Origin: CAZMXS01 sp964570325
Lineage (GTDB): Bacteria > Verrucomicrobiota > Kiritimatiellia > CAIQIC01 > CAZMXS01
NCBI GenBank assembly: GCA_964570325.1
Contig: CAZMXS010000024.1
Location: 1 to 56,598 of the forward strand
Reading direction: 5' to 3'
Length of the DNA: 56,598 bases
Of the stretch, positions 46,987 to 51,700 are shown piece after piece; the first letter of the stretch is position 1; each line of letters opens with the position of its first letter. The translations under genes were made by a program, and so were the position numbers. Under the pieces are notes generated by a model. It searched no databases and had not been told where the DNA came from. It was given only the letters and a program-made list of their open reading frames with translations.

Positions 46987-47059
46987 TCAGCGCCGGAGCA
47001 TCAGTTCCCCAAGCGAACAACAACCCCATTGCAGCAAAGAAAATGCGTCGAATTTTCAC
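29507..47059 (-). CDS. Giant secreted right-handed beta-helix protein of 13 tandem units
   Basis: 5850 residues from a GTG at 47059. Residues 1-23 form a signal peptide with a likely cut after A-P-A. Thirteen units follow, starting near residues 25, 448, 876, 1301, 1746, 2194, 2633, 3078, 3523, 3961, 4403, 4856 and 5335. Each unit has (a) an entry Y-V-N-D-x-x-T-N-G-D-V-Y-C-T and D-T-G-x-Y, (b) a parallel beta-helix region with many N-x-F/V-x turns, (c) a closing S-x-L-I-D-x-G-x-P, N-E-P-x-P-N-G-x-R-x-N-I-G-x-Y-G-N block and (d) an Ig/FnIII-like segment ending in W-R-V. The last unit has an extra C-terminal piece. No LPXTG or PEP-CTERM tail is seen. Role unknown: adhesin, surface-layer fibre or polysaccharide binding are all possible. 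Single uninterrupted ORF. Confidence 0.9.
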   Translation of the reverse strand: MKIRRIFFAAMGLLFAWGTDAPALNYYVNDPFTNGDIYCTAIGAATNTGTSAASPLNMLSQLLAVTNLAPGDVVYVDTGWYTNDTAVIGPTHSGVSGNPAVIIGSTNLAAGGSRFVYYSVYYGLMLDGVDYLDLKYLQIYGGYETVYLRNSSDNNTLESIQVFGSGYHAFRNAGGMSNKFIRCLVADSEGGFYADTRNGVVWDGGVMWNNKTAFKQTYDIPISNSVVVGGRAFDASGLGAGDFNVFWDTDIGYSSLIEMQKARDGWWHCIVAEPGFAGPATGNFWPRSVTGRFDPTTGNWVTDTVHSIMIDLGDPQADYTREPQPNGSNLNIGIWGNTSWASLSRTNVWLLALSFNDGGVLSGSNNPLYWRGGYLTNGATVSLQYSLNLGVTWSNIVQGLAATNQPYYWDVSSLPPTAAYWRVVSDSNTNVWDACDQRVSINGARVPYYVNDGYTNGDVYCSAIGNDLNPGVSPAAPKLTLTNMLAAYSFGSADAVFIDTGTNTGYQTLISGDDRGSSETQRFMMVGSTNQAAGGTVLDRGAAAESALKLNNADYVLVKDLNLIGGYQTLDLINGSDHNVFEQLVVAGAVYIGVRNTSGVSNRFFRCLVRNNPYGFTADQQNGLIWDRCISWSNSRAFYGLGFPISNSVIVGGYAFAGPGPAGGDHNVFWNTILHENISYLNFSDFQEAQDSWWHCMVADPGMANPAGGDYHPKSVMRRYDPATGNWVTDSVHSILIDFGDPLATYANEPEPNGARLNAGIFGNTGQASQSRTNAWLLALSYNDGGQLSVPTDYVYWNAGNLPGGARVRIEYSSDSTSNWFTLATGILASAGSYQWTNTAFQSSRYARWKVVYEGDTNAWDMNDNDFILRNGPYTYFINDTSTNGDVYCTAVGSDANPGRSAASPAYSLNYLLSNNVVAYGDIIYVDTGLYPYLADQVITAADSGNSNGHVNILGSTNSFAGGTVFSRVYAAPSTCALRFNGAGYIQVRNISFQQAGEGLAADGAHNLILEHIVARENSGNGLLLNNVSTNVRVLNSVFWNNTNAAIRVEADCWVAVTNSILVAHGPVAYGYWARSNGCIRGDYNDFFVQSNAVVGFVEQLNRNLDTPAAWAGETGQERHSLDVDPLFADPRAGNFHLQTATPNGRFVRWGVYTNDSETSVLIDSGDPLSDYVNEPADNGRRINIGLYGNTTEASRGRTNAWLRVAQPGSGGWVRGTGTLHWVAGQGATSHNVRVEFSPDGGETWSALITNTPAAAELFVWNTSVTNDTPAGLWRVASLADPSLGSTNATFFAVRNTNLNIYVNDAATNGDVYTTAIGSPGNWRATPACPLDSLASAVSAFDLEPGDRIFMDTGCYTATVNTVFMRADGGAEGAPLQVIGSTNDVYGGTRLRRGDASPGAYALQYTAVAHVTVSNLWLQEAASGIRADEARHLVFDRVRSISNASHAVDLAQSSNIIFSRSVLARNTGAGINGTAAAEVQLRQSVIWSNGGSAVLLNGGSLRATNSVLSAAGAVRYVYELSGAPSVMSDCNDILTYGEAGVARVAGVSQDMLIQWQTQTSNDVRSLSHEPLFADAAAFDFHPRSEAGRFVTGWPARTNDTETSPLIDTGNPLASYDLEPEPNGARINIGPHGNDFEASLSRTGAWFVALTLNSGGSIRGTNRLYWVAGGAATGHAVSVQFSTDNGLTWTNLATNVAVGTSSYNWNTLLLDTPPDLQWYWRVISDVDTNIWDATDKSFVINNGAVTYYVNDSFSYGDCYCTGPGSFTNNGVTPASPKASIMDVVNSFSLRPIDRILVDTGTYNHNGDILIADIVGGLTNRFLIQGSTNWAYGGTVLDFPAGTNGFRINGTEGVHLRDLMIARANIGLQINQSTNTLVERVMTRDGPIGFNVQSATNTEFRNCLARNHSGVGLYIGAGAGDTTWRNGIIWSNQIGVYMQNGAGQGALRVVDSVVAAFGAGRSAYYYSYLSGALQSDYNNIMARNGAYAGVWQSAADILICQTLSRWVRDVGLDAHSLSCDPMFFNPNSDYHLQTMAPTGRFVSGAGYVGTDAQTAPLIDAGDPSSSYTNEPPPNGGRVNIGLYGNSTEASRTPTNALLTALSLNDGGRVEGVFPLRWVALGDATGYTVNVEYSADSGSNWVWVATNLPAADGVCVWTSTLCQSSALGVWRVRAIEDPWVWGTNSVYFALRNEPLKFYVNDGSTNGDVYCTATGRVTNSGAVPGSPKDSIQAILDAYDLEAGDTVYVDTGLYGPTNSIVIGMFDEGDAADRIVFQGSTNLVAGGTVLTNYGFEINAADYITLRHFEVRRANTAYQCVSARESLLEWCVARMGGNGFVMSSVVSGRCVNCLAEGLSGMGLQNITGNSRWESGVIWSNATGISAESGVVGVENSVVGMYGAGHYAYSMGPSGVIQADYNAIYLQDGAFAGYRQTTPDPTYYVNVSRWARDYGQDRHSLSVDPAFGDVLSADYHLRTLAPSGRFVTGYGFITNDWDTSPLIDAGNPVSVWTNEPAPNGARINIGMYGNSGEASQTPTNAALTIYSLNDGGRAEGVVSLYWAAQGDATGYTVNVDYSFDGGASWSNIASGLAAAAGGCVWTSTLFQSSAIGSWRVQAVEDAAVVGSNRVYFALRNQPLRFYVNDYLTNGDVYCTTTGRVSHSGAFPSAPKDSVAGILDTYDLEPGDTIYIDTGWYYPTNTIRIGLFDEGQATNRVTLQGSTNLAAGGSIFHNYGLEINDADGVTLRHLTIQGASVGIYLYRANSCAAEFVRSMNCGLGFSVSDADNFEASQCAAVAAGTAGLYQGSGSSNTVWRNGVLWSNSYAVYALSGVSDPLTIENTVIGVFGVDHYAYFFQSGGVNLRADYNDIWLNQGAYAFYQPDTVVPIIKQTVSRWARDSTNDLHSLTHDPQFASLAGADYHPRTQAPAGRFVPGSGYVTNDLATSVLMDAGNPGSVWTNEPAPNGQRVNIGIFGNSTEASKTPTNASFTAVSLNDGGRIEGTNWIYWVARGAATGYMVRLQFSPDGGATWTNIATNIAAAAGGYFWNTTAFTSTIRGVWKIFSEANSNIFDQTDIPFAVRNAPLYFYVNDTVLDGDVYCSAIGATTNNGVTPASPKLSLQDLLDTYDLEPGDVVLVDTATFLVTAPVKFNWFDAGATTNRVTIQGSTNESYGGTVFTKFGGGYVFEIDRTHGIALRNLLVRNGSSDIRVNQSDYARFDWIRTERAPVGFDIYDSDQAELWHCLALGHSDKGVGARMSEKLRCQSSVLWSNRYGTYVENSSIMVENSVLGALAGGAFGHVLQSGSITSDYNSIYVSDGGMAAAVLGGGVGGGTPRYPSVSSWATARGQDLHTLAINPRFYNPLAGDFHLMSVNGRYQVGSGFVTNDTLTSSLIDAGRPTAAWALEPEPNGERINIGLYGNTTEESKTPTNGMLTTVSLHDGGSVSGLVVLTWMASGVATGHTVRIEFSNDGGLTFSSLVAGVSAALGSYNWTSAPYGDTALGLWRIASENDTNVFDVTDSFFYLRNSGSLKYYVNDSSTNGDVYTYNIGASTNRGVSPAAPKASVQDVVNTYDLEPGDVIYVDTGNYALTAEINIGDLDAGTASNRVVIQGSTNSVGGGTVFDRGGSGNGYHFYRTGGIDLRDVTVQNAVNGIYVNESPDCVFVRVISRNNSGHGFSIQKATAGFERCLALDNGGAGLLSSGGEFIFDRGVSWGNTYAVAGSGSISNSLLKAYGTNGVVFSMMPGGVVSDYNNVLVADGALVGIRPSGGAVGGVDIFDTLTSWVLQYGQDAHSLSHDPKLATAGSDFHLQSQSGRFVPGFGWTNDAVTSPMIDTGGPGSTWTNEPVPNGRRVNIGSDGNSSEASKSLLDPWILAVSFNDGGTLDGTVTVYWVSGNMLSTGDTVRLDYSLNSGVEWNTILSNVPVSAGSYRWNVSALPTTIRARWRVVSETSNATDAVDKDFIIRNEPQTYYVNDAFTNGDMYCTAPGNPTNSGRSAGAPLDSPVTLMQNYVVGAGDVIYIDTGYYSNTASFAFNSLSRGMSGMPIRVYGSTNYLYGGSVIDRASSNPASVGLEFYSTRYVEVEHLRVKGAGVGVALGACEQISLNWIEAFSNLTGGFTIGNVQPVVMRHCAAWNNGGPGLSMNAGQVTWDQGVFWSNWQGAISIAGGSLTVSNSILHAYGVSNQVYTVAQGGNIAGDFNLLCHTSPARLAFNTYNQTVYSKLIEWQRARGMDFHSIVGDPLFNAPAAGDFHVRSTQGHWGGTNWVSDAATSWAIDAGAFGAVWTNEPEPNGRRVNIGLYGNTDQASKTPTNPALLAVSIRDGGTVQGTQKLYWVSHGMATDRTVSVQYSIDAGETWTNIASGVPVNQDGYIWNTTNYQSTPLGRWRVVYDDDTNVMDATTANFFMRVGAVQFYVNDLSTNNDVYTWEVGSVSNVGLSPLTPMLSIQDVFNSYDVDGGDTIFVDTGYYPLTNGILITSLDAGTSSAYVRLLGSTSVVARTVIGRETPELIDNAAFSFNSLPFYEMAHFDIQSATNGGLNLRYCQGSHFNDIHIRDGGGAGVSLYESWDNEFNHCVITRIAGHGVVSVQSEANQFNNCVIWSNKNHAFSVAIGNINVSNSILHASGVSNLCFAVATNTSVYSDFNILHVVDGALYGVDLGLQPVEGIPQWTLARGQDMHSFDVDPLFADPTNNDFHVRSASGRFDPALRVYVTNDTEWSCAIDTADATAAFTNEPDPNGARLNIGRYGNTPEASKSRTNAWLFAITAMAGGRLENIFYLVWAWGGMDSTNTVRLDYSFNDGVAWTNIAFGVVVTNGQYLWDSAIQVGGTNKFISSPNARWRIQLDSDTNVQSMTRTFFALRNQPFVYYINDAYTNNDVYTTQIGSDTNFGLFPWSPKATLQGLLNSLDVEKGDTILVDTGVYPVTNTWGTITIADSGRDGQHIYLVGSTHAARSVLDRASEGSRMSILLLPGSYITISNFVLLGGDISLAGESISMMNLAFTNGGISAAGSGPGPTETDVQIRDVDCTGGGLILSAVRDSAVRRVNVRDAGISLGNCGGLLLENALVYGGTASAVFVSGNYSEDITVRNCTLAAGDSQFRQSGSAYSTLENSTLVATGPDKFCIRWEGGTVQSDYNNLVARSNAWIGLRNGQWEKLVYWQEESGQDAHSVSREPLFADEAGGDYHEFSTGGRWFGGTWVTDLVDSVVIDAGNPLSIWTNEPPPNGGRVNLGAYGNTDQASKTPAVPSLVTLTMNDGGVMRGTNWLRWLARNIGGNDLVNLEYSPDKGLTWSTIAAGVAATNQAYWWDSTPFLSSLTSLWRVVLQTNVSVYDETDNTFALRNTALNFYVNDTNTDGDCYTTAPGSPTNTGLTADSPLDSVSSVLAAYDVVGPDTIYVDTGFYLLTNNLQVIWSRRGDAGYGPLLIQGSTNYADRSSIFDRGFTNADVLDVRARYVSLRDLTVQGGNRGFLFSTNQHCTAERVFALSNRYGFVAQNCISPTMRNARFWDNNQGGVDISACQTAIVENCTLVGNKPFAFRYSVGSANGILQNNIFVVPTNSGAVALTGPISDIFVDYNVYYFLGAPQIYSGYADLLSWQLARQHDYRSNITNPLLASADTGDFHLQSTGGRWLDGAGWVYDSLDSWAIDKGNPTSPYDLEPPTNGFRINIGAYGNTEYASRSATNTIVFARTGNEALSVTSSPLPLIWTIRNVPTGLTFAVQYSGDGGDTWTNLATGIPNDQEYIIWNLSPFYNTFKGRWRIIGEGDPSYVDTNNMPMMIFFGEFAISSIFKSQRKYNIVWRGAWDENYLIEYSTNCYYWTNAPSGPGPNQTNDFISTYGGDMQYEDIESSNTWHRIYRVRRKE

Positions 47060-47206
47060 AGGTTCTTTCCCTGGTAATCAGACCCTCTGCATTAAATATA
47101 TCCGGCGATAACGCCCTACACTATCGGTTATTACAAATGTACCGGGAAAGGCTCTGCGAGTAAAGCGTTTCCAACGGGTTTCACGCCCTTTACCGGTATT
47201 CACTAC

Positions 47207-47223
47207 ATATTGCGCTGCAATAT
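47207..47223. promoter_or_regulatory. Palindrome upstream of the giant gene
   Basis: ATATTGC-GCT-GCAATAT is a perfect 7-bp inverted repeat with a 3-base centre in the 210-base, AT-rich gap between trpC and the giant gene. It looks like a dimeric regulator site. The rest of the gap (47060-47269) shows no RNA gene or clear terminator, and no -10/-35 pair that I would trust. Confidence 0.4.
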
Positions 47224-47269
47224 ATTAAACAATAATTGCACAACGGCGAATCGGGCCGTGGAATTCCAA

Positions 47270-48049
47270 TCAACCGCTCATTAGACTCCGGACAGCCGTT
47301 TCTAAATCTCGAGACCGCAACAAACCCTCCCCCACCAGCACCGCCCGCACTCCAGCCGTGCGCAGCCGCTGGACATCAGCAGCGGTCTTGATCCCGCTTT
47401 CACTGACCACTGAACAGCCTGATGGCGCCAGCGGTTTCAATTGAAAGGTCGTATCTAGGCTGGTCTTGAAATTCTTCAGATCTCGATTGTTGATACCGAT
47501 GCACAGCGCCCCCACGCCAACCGCCACGCGCATTTCAGCCTCGTCATGCACCTCCAGCAGCACCTCCAATCGCGCCTCCTGACAGGCCCGCATCAAGGCC
47601 CGCAGTTCGTCCACACTCAATACCGCCGCGATCAGCAGGATGGCCGATGCGCCCAAGGCCGCCGCATGCCAGACTTGCCATTCATCTACGACGAACTCTT
47701 TGTAAAGCAGGGGCAAATCAACCGCTTCACGCACCGCTTGGAATTGGGCCTCGCCGCCACCAAAGTACTTTTCATCCATCAGCACCGAAATCGCCTGCAC
47801 ACCCGACCGCTGGTAAGCGCATGCGATCGCCATGGGGTCAAACGGATCGCGGATCACTCCGGCCGATGGCGACCGGCGCTTTACTTCTGCGATCAAGCCA
47901 ATCGGCACAGCGCACAGACTCGGCACAAATGGCAGCGGCGGCGGGCGCTTCCCAGCCGATTCCCGAAGTTGCTCCAGCGGCCGCGCCCGGCGTTTGGCCG
48001 CGACTTCAACCCGTTTATCCGCAACAATTTGTTCAAGCAGGTTTGGCAT
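47270..48049 (-). CDS. trpC: Indole-3-glycerol phosphate synthase
   Basis: A 259-residue TIM-barrel enzyme of tryptophan synthesis that closes the ring of CdRP. Markers are the N-terminal L-L-E-Q-I-V-A-D-K-R, the catalytic E-V-K-R-R-S-P-S-A-G, L-Y-K-E-F-V-V-D-E-W-Q, G-I-N-N-R-D-L-K and S-E-S-G-I, then V-L-V-G-E-G-L. It begins 17 bases inside the end of prfB, so the two are coupled. No other trp gene is present in the window. Confidence 0.96.
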   Translation of the reverse strand: MPNLLEQIVADKRVEVAAKRRARPLEQLRESAGKRPPPLPFVPSLCAVPIGLIAEVKRRSPSAGVIRDPFDPMAIACAYQRSGVQAISVLMDEKYFGGGEAQFQAVREAVDLPLLYKEFVVDEWQVWHAAALGASAILLIAAVLSVDELRALMRACQEARLEVLLEVHDEAEMRVAVGVGALCIGINNRDLKNFKTSLDTTFQLKPLAPSGCSVVSESGIKTAADVQRLRTAGVRAVLVGEGLLRSRDLETAVRSLMSG

Positions 48050-49152
48050 TCTGTTTCTGAATGTATTTCAGGTAACTTTCGATGAAAGGGTCCAAATCGC
48101 CGTCCAGCACACCGGCGACATTCCCCACTTCAAAATCTGTCCGGAGGTCTTTGCACAATGTATATGGTTGCAGCACATAAGAGCGTATTTGATGCCCCCA
48201 GGCGATATCGCCCTTTTCGCTGTAGTGCTTCTCCTGTTCCTTGCGCTTCTTGTCCTGCTCGATCTCGTATAGTTTGGCGCGCAGCATTTTCATCGCTTTG
48301 TTGCGATTAGCGTGCTGCGAACGCTCGATCTGACAACCGACCACCACGCCGGTCGGCAGATGCGTGATACGCACGGCCGAGTCGGTCTTGTTGACCTTCT
48401 GACCGCCCGCCCCGCCAGCGCGAAATGTGTCAATTTTCAGGTCGTTCTCGTTAATCTCGATCTCGACATCGTCCTCGACTTCCGCCACCACGTCCAATGC
48501 GACAAACGAGGTATGCCGCCGCTTGTTGGCGTCGAACGGGCTGATCCGTACCAGGCGATGCACGCCGCGCTCGGCTTTCATATAGCCATAGGCAAACGGC
48601 CCGCTCACCAGGAAGGAAATGCTCTGCAGCCCGGCTTCGGTGCCCGGCTTGCAATCCATCACATCCACCGTGAACCCCCGCTGCTCAGCATACCGGCTGT
48701 ACATGCGAAAAAGCATGTCAGCCCAGTCGCACGACTCGGTTCCGCCCGCCCCGGCGTGCAGGCTGAGATAGGCGTTATGTGAATCGAGCGGATCGCTCAA
48801 CAGGGACTGTAATTCAAAACGCCGAAAGGCCTTTTCCGCTGCGGCCACGTGTTCTTCCAACTCCCTCGCATGGGCCTCGGGATTGGATTCAGCCGCGATC
48901 AATTCGGCCAAAACCTCGGCATCCTCAACGCTTTTTTCCAACGCTTGGAAAGGGACCAACACCGCCTTCAGGAGGTTGGTCTTTTCGATCACACTCTTGG
49001 CCTTGAGCTGGTCGTTCCAGAATCCGGGGGTAGCGGCCAGGGCCTCGTTTTCCGCCAACTGCCGGCTTTTGCCCGGAACGTCAAAGATACCCCCGCATCT
49101 CCTGAAGGCCGTTCTTCAACTGCTGCAATCGCGTCTTGATGTCATCCGGCAT
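48033..49152 (-). CDS. prfB: Peptide chain release factor 2, expressed by programmed +1 frameshift
   Basis: RF2 recognises UAA and UGA stops. A 23-codon first part starts at the ATG at 49152 (GGAGGGA site upstream) and ends at an in-frame TGA at 49081-49083; after the slip CTT-TGA-C the second part runs to 48033, giving 372 residues. R-I-S-P-F-D (codon recognition S-P-F) and G-A-G-G-Q-K-V-N (peptide release) are present, followed by T-H-L-P-T-G. The layout, with an AGGGGG-like site just before the slip codon, is the standard autoregulation of prfB: low RF2 lets the ribosome shift. It overlaps trpC at its end. Confidence 0.97.
49080..49095 (-). promoter_or_regulatory. prfB frameshift signal
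   Basis: On the minus strand a G-rich Shine-Dalgarno-like element (GCGGGGGT) is followed by ATCTTTGAC: ribosomes at CTT slip one base forward past the TGA stop at 49081-49083 and continue with GAC. This is the conserved RF2 autoregulatory element. Confidence 0.93.
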
Positions 49153-49279
49153 AATCTGATCCCTCCATAAAAAAACGAGGTGGCCAGTATATGAACCAGC
49201 CACTGGCGTAGCAAGCTTGGCAGACTGGAGGCTTTTATCCGCGCATAATCCCATCCCTGACTTCCATCCCCATTACAAC

Positions 49280-50590
49280 ATGAAAAAGACCGTTTATTCC
49301 GCTTTGTTCCCTTGGTTATCTTCTGTTAAATCAAACGCCATGTGCCGGCGTGATGTCATTACCCTGCTCGTCATTCTCCTGGCCGCCTTCGCTGTCCGGC
49401 TCACTTTCAATATCGCCTTCCAAGCTCTAACCTCCGGCCCTGACCCCGACATGGGCACCGAACATCTGGAGTATGATCAGTTGGCCCGCAATCTCCTGGC
49501 CGGTCACGGCTACCGCCTGTCCCCCATGGCCCCACCCACCGCCGTACGCCCGCCCGGCACGCCGTTTATCCTGGCCGCGATCTACGCCGTTTGTGGCGAG
49601 CATTATGCAACGGTGCGCATAATCTTTTCCCTGCTGGGCGCGTTGACCTGCCTTGTTCTTTTCTTTGTTGCGCGGCGCTTTGTCCCTGACCACTGGGCGC
49701 TGGCCGCCGCCGCTGTCCTCGCGCTGGATCCGGCCCATGCCTATTACAGCATGCACTTGTTTTCCGAAACCCCGTGGACGTTAATGATAACCTTCGCGAT
49801 CCTGCTCTACTTTCGGGCGGAGGAAAGCGGGCGCCGCTTGAGTTTCATCACCCAAGGCATCGTCCTGGGTCTGGCCGCGCTGACCCGTCCGATCGCACTG
49901 GTCTATCCATTCTTCCAAGCGGCGTTGGTTATCTTTAACCCGACCAGCCGCTCCCCGCGCCGCTGGATGGCTTTGATCCCAATCTTACTGATGCTGGCCA
50001 CGGTCCTGCCCTGGTCACTGCGCAATGCGGCCCGCCTGGGCCGCTTCGCGTTGATCTCCACCCAAGGGGGCACAACCCTCTATGGCGCCAATAACGAGGT
50101 AACGGCGGCCGATCCGCGCCTGGCGGGGCGCTGGATCATACCGGACATGACGCCGCGCGTGGACGAAATCAAGTCGGCGGGAGGAGAGGTGGAGCGCGAT
50201 CGGGCGGCCAGCCGGCTGGGATGGGAATTTGCGCGGACACATCCCGGCGCAATGGCGCGGCTAACGTGGTGGAAGCTGATCCGACTGGCGCAACCCTGGC
50301 CGGGAACGCCCAATGCGATGTTCAACTGGGCCGTGGCGTTAAGTTACGGCCTGATGATCCCGTTCCTGCTGGTGGGTCTGGCGCGCCTGCTTAAGCAGCC
50401 GCTGGCGCAAACGAACATTCCAATCGTTTCTGCGCTGGGCATGATCGCCTTCAATACTGTCTTAATGTATGGCGACCATCGCTTCCGCATCTCAATCGAA
50501 CCGGTGCTGGTCCTGCTCACGGTCCTCGGCCTGCACGCGATAGTGTATCGTATAACCGGACGTGATCCTGCACGCACCGCTCCAGCGTGA
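49280..50590 (+). CDS. GT39/ArnT-like membrane glycosyltransferase
   Basis: A 436-residue membrane protein with about ten hydrophobic helices and an early periplasmic loop containing D-P-D-M-G and E-H-L-E-Y-D-Q-L-A, the acidic loop typical of PMT/ArnT/GT39-type enzymes, then R-P-P-G-T-P and further helices. Such enzymes take sugar from a polyprenyl phosphate and add it to glycan, lipid or protein on the outer face. The start at 49280 or 49340 lacks a clear ribosome site. The 3' end overlaps the converging GT4 gene by 74 bases. Confidence 0.82.
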   Translation: MKKTVYSALFPWLSSVKSNAMCRRDVITLLVILLAAFAVRLTFNIAFQALTSGPDPDMGTEHLEYDQLARNLLAGHGYRLSPMAPPTAVRPPGTPFILAAIYAVCGEHYATVRIIFSLLGALTCLVLFFVARRFVPDHWALAAAAVLALDPAHAYYSMHLFSETPWTLMITFAILLYFRAEESGRRLSFITQGIVLGLAALTRPIALVYPFFQAALVIFNPTSRSPRRWMALIPILLMLATVLPWSLRNAARLGRFALISTQGGTTLYGANNEVTAADPRLAGRWIIPDMTPRVDEIKSAGGEVERDRAASRLGWEFARTHPGAMARLTWWKLIRLAQPWPGTPNAMFNWAVALSYGLMIPFLLVGLARLLKQPLAQTNIPIVSALGMIAFNTVLMYGDHRFRISIEPVLVLLTVLGLHAIVYRITGRDPARTAPA

Positions 50591-51638
50591 ACTCCGCCTC
50601 CAGACGCGCGCGCCCGACACGACCCTGCTGCGCAACAAGTTCGGGATTTCTCACGAACCGCTCCATCGCCTGCGCCAACGCGCCGGCATCATTGGCGGGA
50701 ACAAGCAAGCCATTCTCTCCATCCGCGACCAGGTCTGGCAGTCCGCCAACCCGCGTCGCAATCACGGGCTTGCCCCAGGCCATCGCCTCCAGCGCGCTGT
50801 AAGGCAGATTCTCGATGCGCGAGCAGATCACCAACGCATCAATCGCCGAGAAAAAGTCGCGGCGGTCCATGAAACCGCGCAACTCAATATGGGCGGATAA
50901 TCCCATTTCAGCCATGGCACGCACGATCTGATTTTGTTCGGGTCCCTCCCCGGCCAGCAGGAAGCGCGCCTTCCCATTTTGTCGGACCAGCAACTGCCGC
51001 GCGGCTTCCAGGCACAGCATGTGGTTTTTTTCCCAGCTCAGGCGGCCGAGCATGCCAAAGGTTAGCAACGAGCGCGCGGACGCGGATACGGCTTCGCCGG
51101 ATGGCCGGAACGCAAGGGGCAGGCCGGAAGGAATCCGGCTCAAATGTTTCCGCGGGACACCGCTTCGCGCCAGCAAGTTCTCGTAGAAACACGAGAGCGC
51201 CACCACGCGGTCCATCCGACGCAGGGCGCGCAGATCTATCCACTTGTAGAATCGTTCTTTCAGGTCCGGGCGAAAGAGCCAGCCGTGTACTGTGGCCACC
51301 GTGGGAAATCGCCGGGCCATGCCGGCGGCGATGACCCCATGAACATTGGCTTTGTAACCTACGGCATGCAGGATGCCCGACCCTACTACCTGCCGTCGAA
51401 CTTGCGCCGCCAGTCTGTGCGAGAAGGCCCCGGAAACCGGCAACAATTCATATGGGATTCCGTTCGCGGTCAACACGTCGCGAATCGGGCTGGTGGAAAG
51501 CCCAAGCCGCAGCTCCTCGATCAGCAGGCCACGCACCTCAAGTCCGGCCGCGCCCAACCCCGCCATCAGATCCAACGTCGCCCGCTCGGCGCCGTAAATG
51601 GCGCCGGTGTCCTGCAGTAAAAAGCAAATCGGCCTCAT
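50517..51638 (-). CDS. GT4 family glycosyltransferase
   Basis: A 373-residue GT-B fold, retaining enzyme: N-terminal Y-G-A-E-R-A-T-L-D-L acceptor side, G-R-L-S-W-E-K-N-H at the domain linker, L-L-A-G-E-G-P-E, and the donor E-x7-E region S-R-I-E-N-L-P-Y-S-A-L-E-A-M-A-W-G-K-P-V. It lacks a signal peptide and is predicted to work at the inner face of the membrane. It diverges from the GT2 gene at 51701 across 62 bases that should hold promoters for both. Its 3' end overlaps the GT39-like gene on the other strand. Confidence 0.9.
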   Translation of the reverse strand: MRPICFLLQDTGAIYGAERATLDLMAGLGAAGLEVRGLLIEELRLGLSTSPIRDVLTANGIPYELLPVSGAFSHRLAAQVRRQVVGSGILHAVGYKANVHGVIAAGMARRFPTVATVHGWLFRPDLKERFYKWIDLRALRRMDRVVALSCFYENLLARSGVPRKHLSRIPSGLPLAFRPSGEAVSASARSLLTFGMLGRLSWEKNHMLCLEAARQLLVRQNGKARFLLAGEGPEQNQIVRAMAEMGLSAHIELRGFMDRRDFFSAIDALVICSRIENLPYSALEAMAWGKPVIATRVGGLPDLVADGENGLLVPANDAGALAQAMERFVRNPELVAQQGRVGRARLEAEFTLERCVQDHVRLYDTLSRAGRGP

Positions 51639-51700
51639 GCGTTCCCGTTCATCTTCCGGGCTTGTCTCCCTGTCGCCTGCGCGCTTACCATGTCCGCCGC

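Noticed and set aside
29507..47059. CRISPR array or tandem DNA repeat inside the giant gene
   Set aside because: The repetition is at protein level with strong DNA drift and no short identical direct repeats with spacers.
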